Positions 17,080-26,613 of a stretch of 64,000 nt of DNA are shown here, one piece after another. Under the pieces are notes generated by a model. That model searched no databases and was not told the DNA's origin. It saw only the letters and a program-made list of their open reading frames with translations. Positions within the stretch are counted from its first letter, which is position 1. Each line of letters opens with the position of its first letter. Position numbers and translations under genes: made by a program. This DNA comes from Providencia rettgeri (GTDB lineage Bacteria; Pseudomonadota; Gammaproteobacteria; Enterobacterales; Enterobacteriaceae), in contig NZ_CP096258.1 of assembly GCF_023205015.1 (NCBI RefSeq), forward strand, positions 186,001 through 250,000, in the 5' to 3' direction.

Positions 17080-18465
17080 TTAGGCGGACTTCGACATCAT
17101 TCCGTGGGCTAAATGGCCTTTATGGAACGTTGCAAATCGTGGGGAAATCCGCGCGACGGCCTCGGCAGAACAAGACGCATCAAGCAGCACAAAGCTGGCG
17201 TCATCCCCTTTGGCAGGCCACACTTGTTGGCCTTTCTCATTTAACGGCAAAATATTGCCTGTTGCGATGGCAAGTGAACGGGACAGCGACAGCTCATCAG
17301 GGCGAGTGTAGAGCTGTGCGTACAAATTGGCTTTTTCTAGCATATCGCCTAGGCCAAAAGGCGACCAATGGTCAATTACACTGTCCGTTCCGGTCATCAC
17401 AAATACCCCATTTTGATTTAGGGTTTTTAGTGGCATATGCAGTGTGCCAATTGGAACCGTCGAAGCAATAGTGATTTGCTGCTCAGCTAACTGTTTAGCT
17501 GTTTTTTCTGCTTGTTCAGGGTTAAGTGTTGCCAGTGCAAAGGCATGGCTGATGGTCACTTTACCGCGCAAGCTGCGGTTTTCATCTACCGTTTTAATCA
17601 TATAATCGATAGCGGCAACGCCCGCGGGGCTAGTTTCATGTAGATGAATATCCACGCCTTTGTTGTAGTCCAACGCAATTTGGAACATGGAATCGAGAGA
17701 TTTTTCCATTGCGCTATCCACATTGGTTGGGTCTAAACCGCCAACATAGTGAGCGCCTGCTTGCATGGCTTCACGCATTAAACCTTCTGACTTGGAATGT
17801 AATAAACCATGTTGTGGAAAGGCGACGATTTCGCAAGTGAGATCTTGCTGGTGCTCACCAAGCACTTTTTGTAAGGCTTCTAAATTTTTCAAACCAGAAA
17901 CGGGTTCGATATTACAATGGCTGCGGGCAATGGTTGATCCTTGGGATTGGATCAGCGCGATCAGCGCATTTGCTCTTTCTTCCGTGAAAGGTTGTAATTC
18001 AGGTAGCAATTTTTGCTCTAACGCGATCATGTCCATAATCGTTTTACCTTCACGTGACTGTGGCGCTTGCCATGGCCCACCATAGAAGGTCTTATCGAGG
18101 TGGATATGCATGTCACGAAAGGCCGGTAGCATCAGTTTGCCTTGCGCGCTATAGGCATTTAATGTGCCATCTGCATGCTGTTTATTCGGTAAAACAGCCG
18201 CAATTTTACCGTCACGGATTTCGACAGTGTGTAAGGCGGTTTGGGTGCTGGTAACCGTCGAATCCTGGTAATTAAAGCCCGTTTCGAGCAACACGTCATC
18301 GAGGTAATAATGTTTGTCCGTAATACTGGATTGGCCTGTTTTAAGGCTAACTTGGCTTTGAGCGGAAGCAATGCCTGATACTGCACCGAATAAAGTGCAA
18401 GCGGCCGCAACTTTGGCGCTGGTGGAAAGGAACTCTCTTCTGCCTGATGATTTTTCTGCTTTCAT
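17080..18465 (-). CDS. Tat-exported amidohydrolase, cytosine deaminase-like
   Basis: A 461-residue metal-dependent hydrolase. The N-terminus has a twin-arginine signal (SSGRREFLS, then a hydrophobic stretch to IASAQS), so it is probably folded in the cytoplasm and sent to the periplasm. Metal ligands are visible: HIHLDK (His119, His121), VDIHLHE, ISHAFAL and a late TGTDSVIDHW aspartate, as in cytosine deaminase and AtzC-type enzymes. It is last in the minus-strand carbamoyltransferase operon and may open a cyclic ureide or deaminate a ring outside the cytoplasm. Substrate unknown. Confidence 0.8.
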   Translation of the reverse strand: MKAEKSSGRREFLSTSAKVAAACTLFGAVSGIASAQSQVSLKTGQSSITDKHYYLDDVLLETGFNYQDSTVTSTQTALHTVEIRDGKIAAVLPNKQHADGTLNAYSAQGKLMLPAFRDMHIHLDKTFYGGPWQAPQSREGKTIMDMIALEQKLLPELQPFTEERANALIALIQSQGSTIARSHCNIEPVSGLKNLEALQKVLGEHQQDLTCEIVAFPQHGLLHSKSEGLMREAMQAGAHYVGGLDPTNVDSAMEKSLDSMFQIALDYNKGVDIHLHETSPAGVAAIDYMIKTVDENRSLRGKVTISHAFALATLNPEQAEKTAKQLAEQQITIASTVPIGTLHMPLKTLNQNGVFVMTGTDSVIDHWSPFGLGDMLEKANLYAQLYTRPDELSLSRSLAIATGNILPLNEKGQQVWPAKGDDASFVLLDASCSAEAVARISPRFATFHKGHLAHGMMSKSA

Positions 18466-18526
18466 AGAAACTCCTAGTGATATCCATTTACTGCCGAATT
18501 TCCTGTTTTTAAGCGATACTTATTTA

Positions 18527-18552
18527 CTCAGATCGCCATCAAACGATCTGAG
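18527..18552. other. Perfect 9-bp stem-loop between amidohydrolase and carbamate kinase genes
   Basis: CTCAGATCG and CGATCTGAG enclose an eight-base loop. There is no clear T tract on either side, so it may be a weak terminator, an mRNA-stabilising hairpin or a protein site inside the operon. Confidence 0.6.
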
Positions 18553-18605
18553 TGGTACTGCATTTGCGATTAACAAAAAATTCGCATGAGCTAGATTATA
18601 GAAAT

Positions 18606-19556
18606 TTACCCTTGAACAATATGGGTTCCCGTTTCACCGCGTAAGGCTTCTGGTAGTTTTTCAGGGGTGGTGATGATCACACGTTTACCGCCATTAGCAA
18701 TAAACGATAGGCTGGCTTCAATCTTCGGTAACATGCTACCCGCAGGGAAATGGCCTTCTTCCATGTAGCGTTGCATGTCGCGGGTGCTGGTTTCGCCAAG
18801 TGCTTTTTGTTCAGGTTTGCCGAAGTGAATGCATACTTTTTCGACACCTGTGGTGATAATTAAAATATCGGCATTGAGCTCTTTCGCCAGTAAAGTTGTT
18901 GATAAGTCTTTATCAATTACCGCATCAACACTTTTGTAGCCGCCATTGCCGTTATCAATGACTGGGATACCGCCACCGCCCGCTGCAACCACCACATAAT
19001 TATGTTCTGTTAAGGTACGAATAGCTTGTGATTCAATGACACGTTTGGGTTCAGGGGAAGCTACGACTCGGCGGTAACCGCGGCCAGAGTCTTCAACAAA
19101 ATGCCAGCTTGGATTTGCTTGCTGTAATTGCAGAGCTTGCTGTTCAGTGAAAAATGCCCCAATCGGCTTGGTTGGCGCGCTAAAGTTAGGGTCGTTTTTA
19201 TCGACTTCAACTTGTGTTACTACCGTAATCGCTTGGCGGTTATGGCGTTTTGCTAAGACGTTAGTCAGCGCTTGTTGAACTAAATAGCCGATTCCACCTT
19301 GCGTATCCGCTACGCAGTTAGCGAGAGGCGTTAACGGCAAACCTTCGGTTTCATGGGCGATCTCGGAACGACGCAAATCTAATCCAACTTGAGGTCCATT
19401 TCCATGGGTCAAAACAATGTTGTAATTACCTTCAAGCATGTCACCAATATGATGTGCGACTTCTTGAACGGCTTTTTCTTGAGCTTCGATAGACTGGCTG
19501 TTGTTATCTTTGATAATACTGTTGCCCCCGATGGCAACAACCACGAGTTCTTTCAT
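18606..19556 (-). CDS. Carbamate kinase (AllK/ArcC type)
   Basis: Converts carbamoyl phosphate and ADP to ATP, CO2 and ammonia. The 316 residues open with VVVAIGGNSI and contain LTHGNGPQVGL, the AGGGGIPVID loop and VDAVIDKDLSTTLLAKEL, all typical of the amino acid kinase fold of carbamate kinases. I chose ATG 19556 (MKELVVVAIGG); the longer frame to 19610 lacks support. It works downstream of the FdrA-type carbamoyltransferase encoded in the same operon, as AllK does with AllFGH in E. coli. Confidence 0.9.
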   Translation of the reverse strand: MKELVVVAIGGNSIIKDNNSQSIEAQEKAVQEVAHHIGDMLEGNYNIVLTHGNGPQVGLDLRRSEIAHETEGLPLTPLANCVADTQGGIGYLVQQALTNVLAKRHNRQAITVVTQVEVDKNDPNFSAPTKPIGAFFTEQQALQLQQANPSWHFVEDSGRGYRRVVASPEPKRVIESQAIRTLTEHNYVVVAAGGGGIPVIDNGNGGYKSVDAVIDKDLSTTLLAKELNADILIITTGVEKVCIHFGKPEQKALGETSTRDMQRYMEEGHFPAGSMLPKIEASLSFIANGGKRVIITTPEKLPEALRGETGTHIVQG

Positions 19557-19632
19557 TGTTAATGTTTCCTGAGACAGATATTTAGCTGATAGTAGGTGTA
19601 CAGAGCACACCTACTATAAAAGGTTAGCTTGG

Positions 19633-21195
19633 TTACACTGACTTACTGAGTTTCTCAGATTTTTCAGCTTGTTGTTCTTCCACCGATTTTCGGCTGTCTA
19701 AAAAGTGTTTGAGTACAAATAAAGCTGCCATCATGAGGTATGCGTAAACAAACATCAAGGTTGAACCGGTGGCAATTCCGACCGCTGGGGAGTGAATAAT
19801 TCCGAAGAAGACTAATATTGCTCCCGCGGCGGCAGCAATGGCTCCACGCAATGGTTGGTTGAGGATAGCAAAGATAGCAATACAGCCCCATAACATACTG
19901 GCTAACGGTGCCCCGTTTCCTAAATGGACCAGGCCTTGATAATAAACCCCTTTGTGTAGCAAGGTTTCAATACCAATTGCACTCGCAGAGGTGCCTGCCG
20001 CGCCAATGACACTATTAACCATCGTCAATGCCCAGTTAGCAATCCATGGGAACAGACAGATAAAGATAACGGGGACTTCAATTTTCGGCGTTTCTCGTAC
20101 AACTTGGTTGGCGGTGACGACCCCGATAAACACCAGTATTGGCACGATAGCGGTCATTGGAATGATAGCTAACATAAAGGCGCCGATACCGAATAATGGT
20201 ACGATAAACATGGTGATACCGGATGCTAGCGTATAACCCACGCTTGCACCCATCGCTTTCCAACCCGCGTGACCCACATAAACGGTGACTGGGAATGGGT
20301 TACCTAGGAAACAACCGACAGTCGATGATAAACCGTTAGCTAACATGACCTTACGTGTATTATATTCATCACCCGCCGCGTGGGCACTTTCAATATTTTC
20401 CAGGTCGAATATATAGTTTGCTAAGCCAAGTGGTACTGCAGACGCTAGGTAAGGCAGAGCGTGTGGCAGGCCTTGGAAGAAGCTATCAATATGGATACTT
20501 GGAGGGTTAAAGCCAAATGATGCCATTGAGTCTTTGATTGCTTCTGCACTTTGCAAACCGGAAGCCCATGCCAACACTGTACCCGCAATGAGAAGCAATA
20601 AGCCGGTTGGGATACGCGCAAAAATTGGTTTTTTACCAAACCAGTTAATGAAAATTAATAACAGCACAATGAATGAAACCGTTGGTGCTTCAAACGCTTG
20701 CAGCATTGGGTTCATCGCCAGTAACAGTAATCCTAAACCAGACAAACAGGATAACAGAACGGTGCGTGGGATCATCTTACGGATGGTTTCACCTAAGAAA
20801 GAACCACCGACGAGGATCATTGACTCGACAAAACACCAAACCAGTGCGATTTGGATCGCAAATTCGGCATTTTGTGTTGTTTGGTAGACTGGCATGATGA
20901 CTAAGAACGTCACCGTAAAGATAGAAGGGGCACTCGGGCCTGATGGAAGAGCTGTAACGTCATCGCGCCCGGTTTGTTTTATCATTTGCTGGCCAAAATA
21001 AGCGTAGCTCACACTGGCAAGTAAAACAGCAAAACCAAAAGCAGGTGCAATCGTGCCATAAACCATTTCAGATGGGATACCGACAACGAAAATTAAGAGA
21101 CCCATCATGGTGAGGAGGTTGGTTAGGTTATTGGTCATTAAGCCAAAGTAGGCGGCTAAGTCCCCACGTTTCCACTTGATGCTAAGTATACTCAT
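19633..21195 (-). CDS. NCS2-like purine/pyrimidine permease
   Basis: A 520-residue membrane protein with about 12-14 hydrophobic segments. The N-terminal part (TNNLTNLLTMMGLLIFVVGIP) and the GRDDVTALPSGPSAPSIF stretch resemble xanthine/uracil/AzgA-like permeases, but it is a diverged member. It lies between allG-like and carbamate kinase genes, so it should import the ureide or ring compound used by the operon. A dispersed palindromic repeat separates it from the gene upstream. Confidence 0.75.
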   Translation of the reverse strand: MSILSIKWKRGDLAAYFGLMTNNLTNLLTMMGLLIFVVGIPSEMVYGTIAPAFGFAVLLASVSYAYFGQQMIKQTGRDDVTALPSGPSAPSIFTVTFLVIMPVYQTTQNAEFAIQIALVWCFVESMILVGGSFLGETIRKMIPRTVLLSCLSGLGLLLLAMNPMLQAFEAPTVSFIVLLLIFINWFGKKPIFARIPTGLLLLIAGTVLAWASGLQSAEAIKDSMASFGFNPPSIHIDSFFQGLPHALPYLASAVPLGLANYIFDLENIESAHAAGDEYNTRKVMLANGLSSTVGCFLGNPFPVTVYVGHAGWKAMGASVGYTLASGITMFIVPLFGIGAFMLAIIPMTAIVPILVFIGVVTANQVVRETPKIEVPVIFICLFPWIANWALTMVNSVIGAAGTSASAIGIETLLHKGVYYQGLVHLGNGAPLASMLWGCIAIFAILNQPLRGAIAAAAGAILVFFGIIHSPAVGIATGSTLMFVYAYLMMAALFVLKHFLDSRKSVEEQQAEKSEKLSKSV

Positions 21196-21213
21196 ATATA
21201 TATTCCCCCTGCA

Positions 21214-21335
21214 TACCCGTCATACTTTGAACCGCAGTGTTGTTGGCTGCATTCACTCGGCCTAGCCGCATACTTATATATGCGACTAGGGTCTCGTTTA
21301 CTTACCGCCTAGCTGCAATTCAAACTATTTAGGTT
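21214..21335. repeat. Palindromic intergenic repeat, long copy
   Basis: The ends CATACTTTGAACCGCAG and CTGCAATTCAAACTATTTAG are imperfect inverted repeats, and the centre folds as CCTAGCCGCATA against TATGCGACTAGG. It belongs to the CTTCAA-type palindromic intergenic repeats of enterobacteria and is related to the shorter copies at about 25.3 and 28.4 kb. It lies between the allG-like stop and the permease start. Confidence 0.65.
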
Positions 21336-21446
21336 ATGTTCCTATATTTTGAGTTACAGCACTGTTTTTCAAATAAAATCAATCAGGGTATTCGTTTTAT
21401 TCTTATTGCCCATCCGAAGATGGGCGTTATTTTTTATGACTGGAAA

Positions 21447-22862
21447 CTACGCGTATTTCTGCGCGTAAGACAGCATAGCTTTTTCAAAGCAATCAAACGG
21501 TGGGTGAACAATACCTGCTCCAATCATACCGATACCCGCGTCTTTATGGGCAATGGCCGTGTTGATGACAGGTAAAATACCACTGGCTGAAACTTTCGTA
21601 ATATCAATGGCTGTAGGAATACCCATAAAGCCTAGTAATGGAATAGTGACATTCGGGTTTTCACCTAACGTGATTTCACGCATCTGGCGGGAGAAGTCGA
21701 CGGCTTCTTCTACCGTACCCCCCACCAGTGCCACGATAGCGGGGGCTGTTGCCATAGCAAAACCACCAATACCGTAGGTTTCTGTGATTGCAGAGTCACC
21801 GATATCTAAACCAGAGTCTTCTGGTTTGTAACCTGCAAACATCGGACCGATAACTTGCTGAGAAGGTCCTGTGAACCATTTACCCGGTAACCCACTGATA
21901 CGTAAGCCAAACTCATAGCCATTACGCGCCATGGTGGTGACAACGGTGCTGTATTCGATACCGTGAGCGGCATCCATCGAAGCTTTACACATCGCCATCC
22001 ACGTTGGGCCGGAGAAGTAATCGCTGCTTGCAACAAAATCAAAGACTTCTTTTTGTTGTGCGACAGAGAAATCAGTTTGAATGATCCCAGTCGTGAGCGC
22101 TTGGATAAGTAAGGTTGTTCCTGCATTGTTACGGTTATGGCACTCATCACCCATATGCAGTGCTTGCGCAAGCATCAAGCGCAGGTCGATTTCACCAACG
22201 ATTTTCATTGCGTCGCGTAGCATTGGACCTAAGACATCACGCATCCAATTTAATCGGTCAATGACGCTTTGGTCATTGGCACCCATGCGCAGGATTTTCG
22301 CCATTTGCTCACTGAGGTTAGTGAATGCACGGTTACCATAGGTTTTATTTTCAACGATATGCATAAACATCGATGCTGAAGTGACGCCAGCCATCGAGCC
22401 AACGCAATCATGTTCATGGCAAGGAGAGAAAATGATTTCCCCAGAAGCCGCAACGCGTTCTGCATCGGCTAAATCTTTTGCCAAGCCTTCGAAAACCAGT
22501 GCACCAGTCACCGCACCTTTCATGGCGCCACACATATCTTTCCAAGCAACAGGTGGGCCTGCGTGCAGGATGGTATTTTTGGTCATACCTGGAACTACGT
22601 TAATCGCTTGGTCGTAACCGATTAACACAGGCTGAGATTGAATAATGCGCTCAAGTGCTTGGGCATTAGCCGCCGCAATTTTTTCTTGTAGTGCCGCATT
22701 ACCTTCAATCTGGTCTAGGGCGCGAATGACCGCAACGTTGCCTTGTCCTGGAGGCGTCCAGTTTAAATGCGTGACCGGAACATGTTGTTTTTTCAAGTCA
22801 TCGCTGAACATTTCGATGCCAACGTTAATCACACTTAATGGCTGTTTAAATAATGAAGTCAT
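21447..22862 (-). CDS. DUF1116 protein, AllG (YlbE)-like oxamate carbamoyltransferase subunit
   Basis: A 471-residue protein of the DUF1116 family. In E. coli AllG (YlbE), with FdrA/AllF and AllH, forms an oxamate carbamoyltransferase that releases carbamoyl phosphate from oxalurate. Conserved stretches seen are HAGPPVAWKDMCGAMKGA, FSPCHEHDCVGSMAGVTS and MGDECHNRNNAGTTLL. I chose ATG 22862 (MTSLFKQPLSVIN); its first base overlaps the last base of the fdrA stop, so translation is coupled. The substrate here is inferred from the family. Confidence 0.85.
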   Translation of the reverse strand: MTSLFKQPLSVINVGIEMFSDDLKKQHVPVTHLNWTPPGQGNVAVIRALDQIEGNAALQEKIAAANAQALERIIQSQPVLIGYDQAINVVPGMTKNTILHAGPPVAWKDMCGAMKGAVTGALVFEGLAKDLADAERVAASGEIIFSPCHEHDCVGSMAGVTSASMFMHIVENKTYGNRAFTNLSEQMAKILRMGANDQSVIDRLNWMRDVLGPMLRDAMKIVGEIDLRLMLAQALHMGDECHNRNNAGTTLLIQALTTGIIQTDFSVAQQKEVFDFVASSDYFSGPTWMAMCKASMDAAHGIEYSTVVTTMARNGYEFGLRISGLPGKWFTGPSQQVIGPMFAGYKPEDSGLDIGDSAITETYGIGGFAMATAPAIVALVGGTVEEAVDFSRQMREITLGENPNVTIPLLGFMGIPTAIDITKVSASGILPVINTAIAHKDAGIGMIGAGIVHPPFDCFEKAMLSYAQKYA

Positions 22863-24412
22863 TATGCTTTCTCCCCTTTCCATACAAACTCACGCCCTAA
22901 TAAACCCGTATTGGTGCTGCTACTTGCCCAGATGACTCCGGCATCAGTTAGCATTTTGACTTGCGCATCCATCGATGGCGTATCTTGATCGGTGCCCAAT
23001 ACATAGCCTAAAATTTCTAATTCACGGCCATCTTGCTTGGCAATATTCTTCGCTTCTTTAATTGCATCGATCATCACGCCCACAGGGTCTTCGTGAGAAC
23101 CAAAGCCTAAAACAAAGTCCATCATAATGACGCCAACTTCAGGATCACGAGCTTCTTGCAGTAAACGTTCAATACGGTTGGTTGGGTCGATCATTGGGTG
23201 TGGTTTACCGTTGGTAAAGTCATCATCACCGAAGTCGAGGAAAGTGTGCGCAATACTTTTATTGAGGTCTTTTAAGCGATAGTCAGGGTTTGGCTGAATA
23301 TTGCTGTAAACATCATCGTACTTTTCTAGCGCGGCAAACATGGCTTCATCACACAGAGTTCCACCGCAGAATAAACCACGAATATATTTCTGCTCAGGTT
23401 TCAGTTTTGCTCTGACTTCATCAATCAGGGGTAAATTAAGAGGATGTAAATCTAAATCTTCTTTACGAATACCCGTTAATAGAACGGCTTTCAGTGCGGC
23501 TTCTTTGGTGCCTTGGGCGAATGTCAGACCCGGTTTGTCTTCTGGTAGTGGCTGGCTACCTAAGAAACACACAACAACAGGTTTATGGCATTTTTCCGCT
23601 TGCTCTAGCACTTTCTTCGCAACAGCAGGGGCTGGTGGCTTAGAAATCAATGTGATAACTTGAGTTTCATCATCGGCATCAAGCATTTTCAGAGCATCAA
23701 TCATCATGATACCGCCAATCTTCTCGCTTAAATCACGACCACCGGTACCAATTAATTGGGAAACGCCTGCGCCAAATTCGTGAATACGGACGCTGAGTTC
23801 TTGGCTACCCGTACCGGATGCACCGATGATGCCAATGCTGCCACGGCGAACGCTATTACCAAAGCACAGCGCGGTTCCGTTGATAATGGCAGTTCCGCAG
23901 TCAGGGCCCATCATCAGCAAACCTTTCTTGCTAGCCAATTGTTTAAGGGCAAGTTCATCTTCAATGGAAACGTTATCGGAAAACAGCATGACGTTGAGGT
24001 CATTTTCTAACGCAATGCGCGCTTCACGAGCAGCAAACTGACCATTGACTGAAATGACGGCGAGGTTGGCATCTGGGATATGCGTCTTCGCTGAATTAAT
24101 GGTGGCGTATTTGGCTTCATGTTGCCCACCACCCTGATTTTTCTTATTAAATAAGTCTTCGATAGCAATTAATGTGGCATCGTTTGCTTCATCGCTTGGG
24201 CCTTTAATGACAATCATTAAATCGCCATTTTTGGCCTCTTCTAATTCAGGTGTTAGTAACCCTAAATTACGTAAAACGCCTTTATTCATCTCTGTTGCCA
24301 TCGCGACAAACGCTTGTTCAACATTGTCGAGCTGATTGGCTTTTGTCGAAATAGACATCAGTGATACGGAATCAAAATAAGTATTCTTTTTTATGACAAC
24401 TTTAGTCGACAT
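22862..24412 (-). CDS. fdrA: FdrA-like acyl-CoA synthetase-fold protein (AllF), carbamoyltransferase subunit
   Basis: A 516-residue protein with succinyl-CoA synthetase-like folds: a Rossmann region (GIIGASGTGSQELSVRIHEF) and two ligase-like domains with ELSVRIHEFGAGVSQLIGTG. This matches FdrA, recently assigned as a subunit of oxamate carbamoyltransferase. The start MSTKVVIKKNTYFDSVSL (ATG 24412) overlaps the allH-like stop by 11 bases, and the gene stop overlaps allG. The three genes thus form one coupled unit. Confidence 0.88.
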   Translation of the reverse strand: MSTKVVIKKNTYFDSVSLMSISTKANQLDNVEQAFVAMATEMNKGVLRNLGLLTPELEEAKNGDLMIVIKGPSDEANDATLIAIEDLFNKKNQGGGQHEAKYATINSAKTHIPDANLAVISVNGQFAAREARIALENDLNVMLFSDNVSIEDELALKQLASKKGLLMMGPDCGTAIINGTALCFGNSVRRGSIGIIGASGTGSQELSVRIHEFGAGVSQLIGTGGRDLSEKIGGIMMIDALKMLDADDETQVITLISKPPAPAVAKKVLEQAEKCHKPVVVCFLGSQPLPEDKPGLTFAQGTKEAALKAVLLTGIRKEDLDLHPLNLPLIDEVRAKLKPEQKYIRGLFCGGTLCDEAMFAALEKYDDVYSNIQPNPDYRLKDLNKSIAHTFLDFGDDDFTNGKPHPMIDPTNRIERLLQEARDPEVGVIMMDFVLGFGSHEDPVGVMIDAIKEAKNIAKQDGRELEILGYVLGTDQDTPSMDAQVKMLTDAGVIWASSSTNTGLLGREFVWKGEKA

Positions 24413-25325
24413 AGTTTTCTCCGAAATAATGGGTGATATACAGGGCATCTCGCAAGCCAAATAGCATGTCGCTGCCAGAACTCGACCCGATATTTAAAAT
24501 CTCTAGAATTTGTGGATAAATATATGTTTCTTTCGCATCAACTAATGATTGAATTAATTGCTGCATATTTTCTCGATATTCTTGGTTTAACGCTTTTTCC
24601 AATGTGATGGCACTAATTGGTGTCGTCTGGCTGAGGCTTTGGGTTATTCCTTGATAAAACTCAGGGTAAAAAGTGGCAGCCGGATGACCGGTTAATAATA
24701 AAAATGCCATTAACCCAACTAAGTAATCATCTCCTGATGGTGTTAGCCCGATACCTAATCCAACAAGCTGGCGGATCACATCGATAACATTTTCTTTGTT
24801 TTTCTTAATTATTGATTCAATCAATTCAGAACGTAATTGAACCAATTGCGCTGTCATAGAGAGATAAAAAAAGTTATCTCCCTGATATTTAAATAGAGAA
24901 TTTTCATTTTCAGTTAAGATTAGATCCAAATTACTTATTTGTTCTTCGATATATAATAAATAATTTAATTTTTTCAGTTTGTTATCGCTAAAGTTGATAA
25001 CAGGTTGCCGCCATTCTTTACATAAAGAAAATGATATTAAATAATGACTACCAATCAATATTTCTTTATTTGATAAATTAATGTTCTCTCCTTCTTTAAT
25101 ATCGAAAAGAGAAAAGTCTTTATTGATTAGTCGGCAACTATTTGGTGCATTATCTAACTGAGAACAAAGCAAAGTATAAAGTTCATTATCAATAGAAAAG
25201 TTAATGGCTTTATTAAAAACTTGTTCTACTGTTCCTTGGGGTTGTGGCTGATGAAACAAATTGAGAAAATGTGTATCAGCCGTTAGCCCGTATAACCTTT
25301 GCCGATGAGATATGGATGCGTTCAC
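24402..25325 (-). CDS. DUF2877 protein, AllH (YlbF)-like
   Basis: A 307-residue protein with the C-terminal DUF2877 signature IRQLVGLGIGLTPSGDDYLVGLMAFLLL, of which only GIGLTPSGDDYLVG need be quoted to recognise it. The N-terminal half is Asn/Leu-rich and diverged from E. coli AllH (YlbF, 271 residues). It is the first of the three coupled carbamoyltransferase genes, and a palindromic repeat lies between it and the ankyrin gene upstream. Confidence 0.8.
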   Translation of the reverse strand: MNASISHRQRLYGLTADTHFLNLFHQPQPQGTVEQVFNKAINFSIDNELYTLLCSQLDNAPNSCRLINKDFSLFDIKEGENINLSNKEILIGSHYLISFSLCKEWRQPVINFSDNKLKKLNYLLYIEEQISNLDLILTENENSLFKYQGDNFFYLSMTAQLVQLRSELIESIIKKNKENVIDVIRQLVGLGIGLTPSGDDYLVGLMAFLLLTGHPAATFYPEFYQGITQSLSQTTPISAITLEKALNQEYRENMQQLIQSLVDAKETYIYPQILEILNIGSSSGSDMLFGLRDALYITHYFGENYVD

Positions 25326-25339
25326 ATGCCTCCTTATCT

Positions 25340-25408
25340 ATACTCACCATACTTCAAATTACATGGGTGTTAACTTCACTCAGCAACCCGAATGATTTAG
25401 AGTATATG
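25340..25408. repeat. Palindromic intergenic repeat, short copy A
   Basis: Bounded by TATACTC and GAGTATA, with an internal CAGCAACCCGAATGA. About two thirds of its bases match the copy at 28407-28480, including CTTCAA, GGGTGTT and CTCAGCAACCCGAAT. It lies between the ankyrin and allH-like genes. Confidence 0.75.
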
Positions 25409-25414
25409 GTTTAA

Positions 25415-26020
25415 TTATGCGCCCGCGGCAATCAGCAGCTCTACAATTTCGTTGTAACCCTTTTCACGCGCTAACTCTAATGGCTTTTTACCATATTTAT
25501 CAGTCATATGTGGGTTTGCACCATGGTCTAATAGCAATTTAACGATTTGCTGTTGTTTTTCGCCACCGTCATTGAGCACGATAGCTTCTAATAGTGGTGT
25601 CCAGCCCACGAAGTTGGTGTGGTTAACATTAATCTCGGTTTTTTCAAGTAATTCGCGAACAATTTCCACGTGGCCTTTTTCACTTGCAGGTGTAATACCC
25701 ACGCCACCAAAACGGGTTAATAAATCTAAATTTGGTTTTGCAGGTAAAACAATGCGTAACAATGTGAGGTCATCATTAAGGCAGCTTAATAAGAAAGGGT
25801 TAAAACAGGTTTGGTCTTGTTTATTAATATCCGCCCCTGCATTAATTAGAAAAGAAACACATTCATAATGTTTATTCAGGCTTGCATTAACAATTGCCGT
25901 GCGGCCTTGGCGGTTGGTGGTATTAATATCCACACCTTTTTCAAGACAACTTTTTAATATTTCTAATTGTCCTTTTTCAGCTGCAGTTAAAAAGTCGTGA
26001 GCGAGAGTACTAGCGGTCAT
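25415..26020 (-). CDS. Ankyrin-repeat protein
   Basis: A 201-residue protein made almost wholly of about six ankyrin repeats, e.g. AAEKGQLEILKSCLEKGVDI, NKHYECVSFLINAGADINKQ and QQIVKLLLDHGANPHMTDKY. There is no signal peptide, so it is probably cytoplasmic. I chose the second of two adjacent ATGs because AAGGGG is better spaced to it. As first gene of the minus-strand operon and divergent from the AllS-like regulator, it is likely part of the same system, perhaps as a scaffold; its function is unknown. Confidence 0.85.
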   Translation of the reverse strand: MTASTLAHDFLTAAEKGQLEILKSCLEKGVDINTTNRQGRTAIVNASLNKHYECVSFLINAGADINKQDQTCFNPFLLSCLNDDLTLLRIVLPAKPNLDLLTRFGGVGITPASEKGHVEIVRELLEKTEINVNHTNFVGWTPLLEAIVLNDGGEKQQQIVKLLLDHGANPHMTDKYGKKPLELAREKGYNEIVELLIAAGA

Positions 26021-26613
26021 CATTTTCCCCTTAGGTTGGTTTTTATTACCAACATAGATAAAGACAATTTGAAGATTATTTATGATGTTTAAAGCATAGC
26101 AATTGTCATTAATAAAAAGAATCCATTTAAATTTAATTCATCAATGAGGCGTTTGATTGTTGAATTCAATTCAATAATCCGGCTTTTTTGTGCGTACGAG
26201 CATCCTTTTTTATCGTTTTTTGATGGTTTGTGACTGTTTTATGAACAAAATTGTATGATTTATTTTGTTAATTAAAATCGAAAATCATGATTTACTCAGT
26301 TCTGTGATAGACATCAAATTGAAAGTTTTTAATTTGTTAAATTTGTAATTTTATTGATCTCGACTGTGTCGAATGTTAATGCTTGGTTTGCCTATTAAAT
26401 TCAATAATATTAAGTATTTCGAATATTAATAGTGACGTTAAATGTACGGTTTTTACCTAGGGGGAATACATATCAAATTTAATCTATTCCAGTTGTTAGT
26501 AATTCTGTTAAGCTATAAAAATATGCTCGAAAAATAATCCGATTTTTGCGTTATTGAATTTTATTCACATAAAAACATGATTTGTCTAAATTTTAAACAT
26601 TTTGGCGGTGGGT
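26021..26613. other. Divergent control region between ankyrin operon and AllS-like regulator
   Basis: An AT-rich region of nearly 600 bases without a credible gene. TTGAATTCAA (26160-26169) is a perfect palindrome. TGTGA-TAGACA-TCAAA (26303-26318) is one base off the CRP consensus. Both promoters for the divergent transcripts must lie here; I could not place them with confidence. Confidence 0.5.

Noticed and set aside
23340..23663. A 107-codon plus-strand ORF opposite fdrA
   Set aside because: It is a shadow of the FdrA frame with no independent support.
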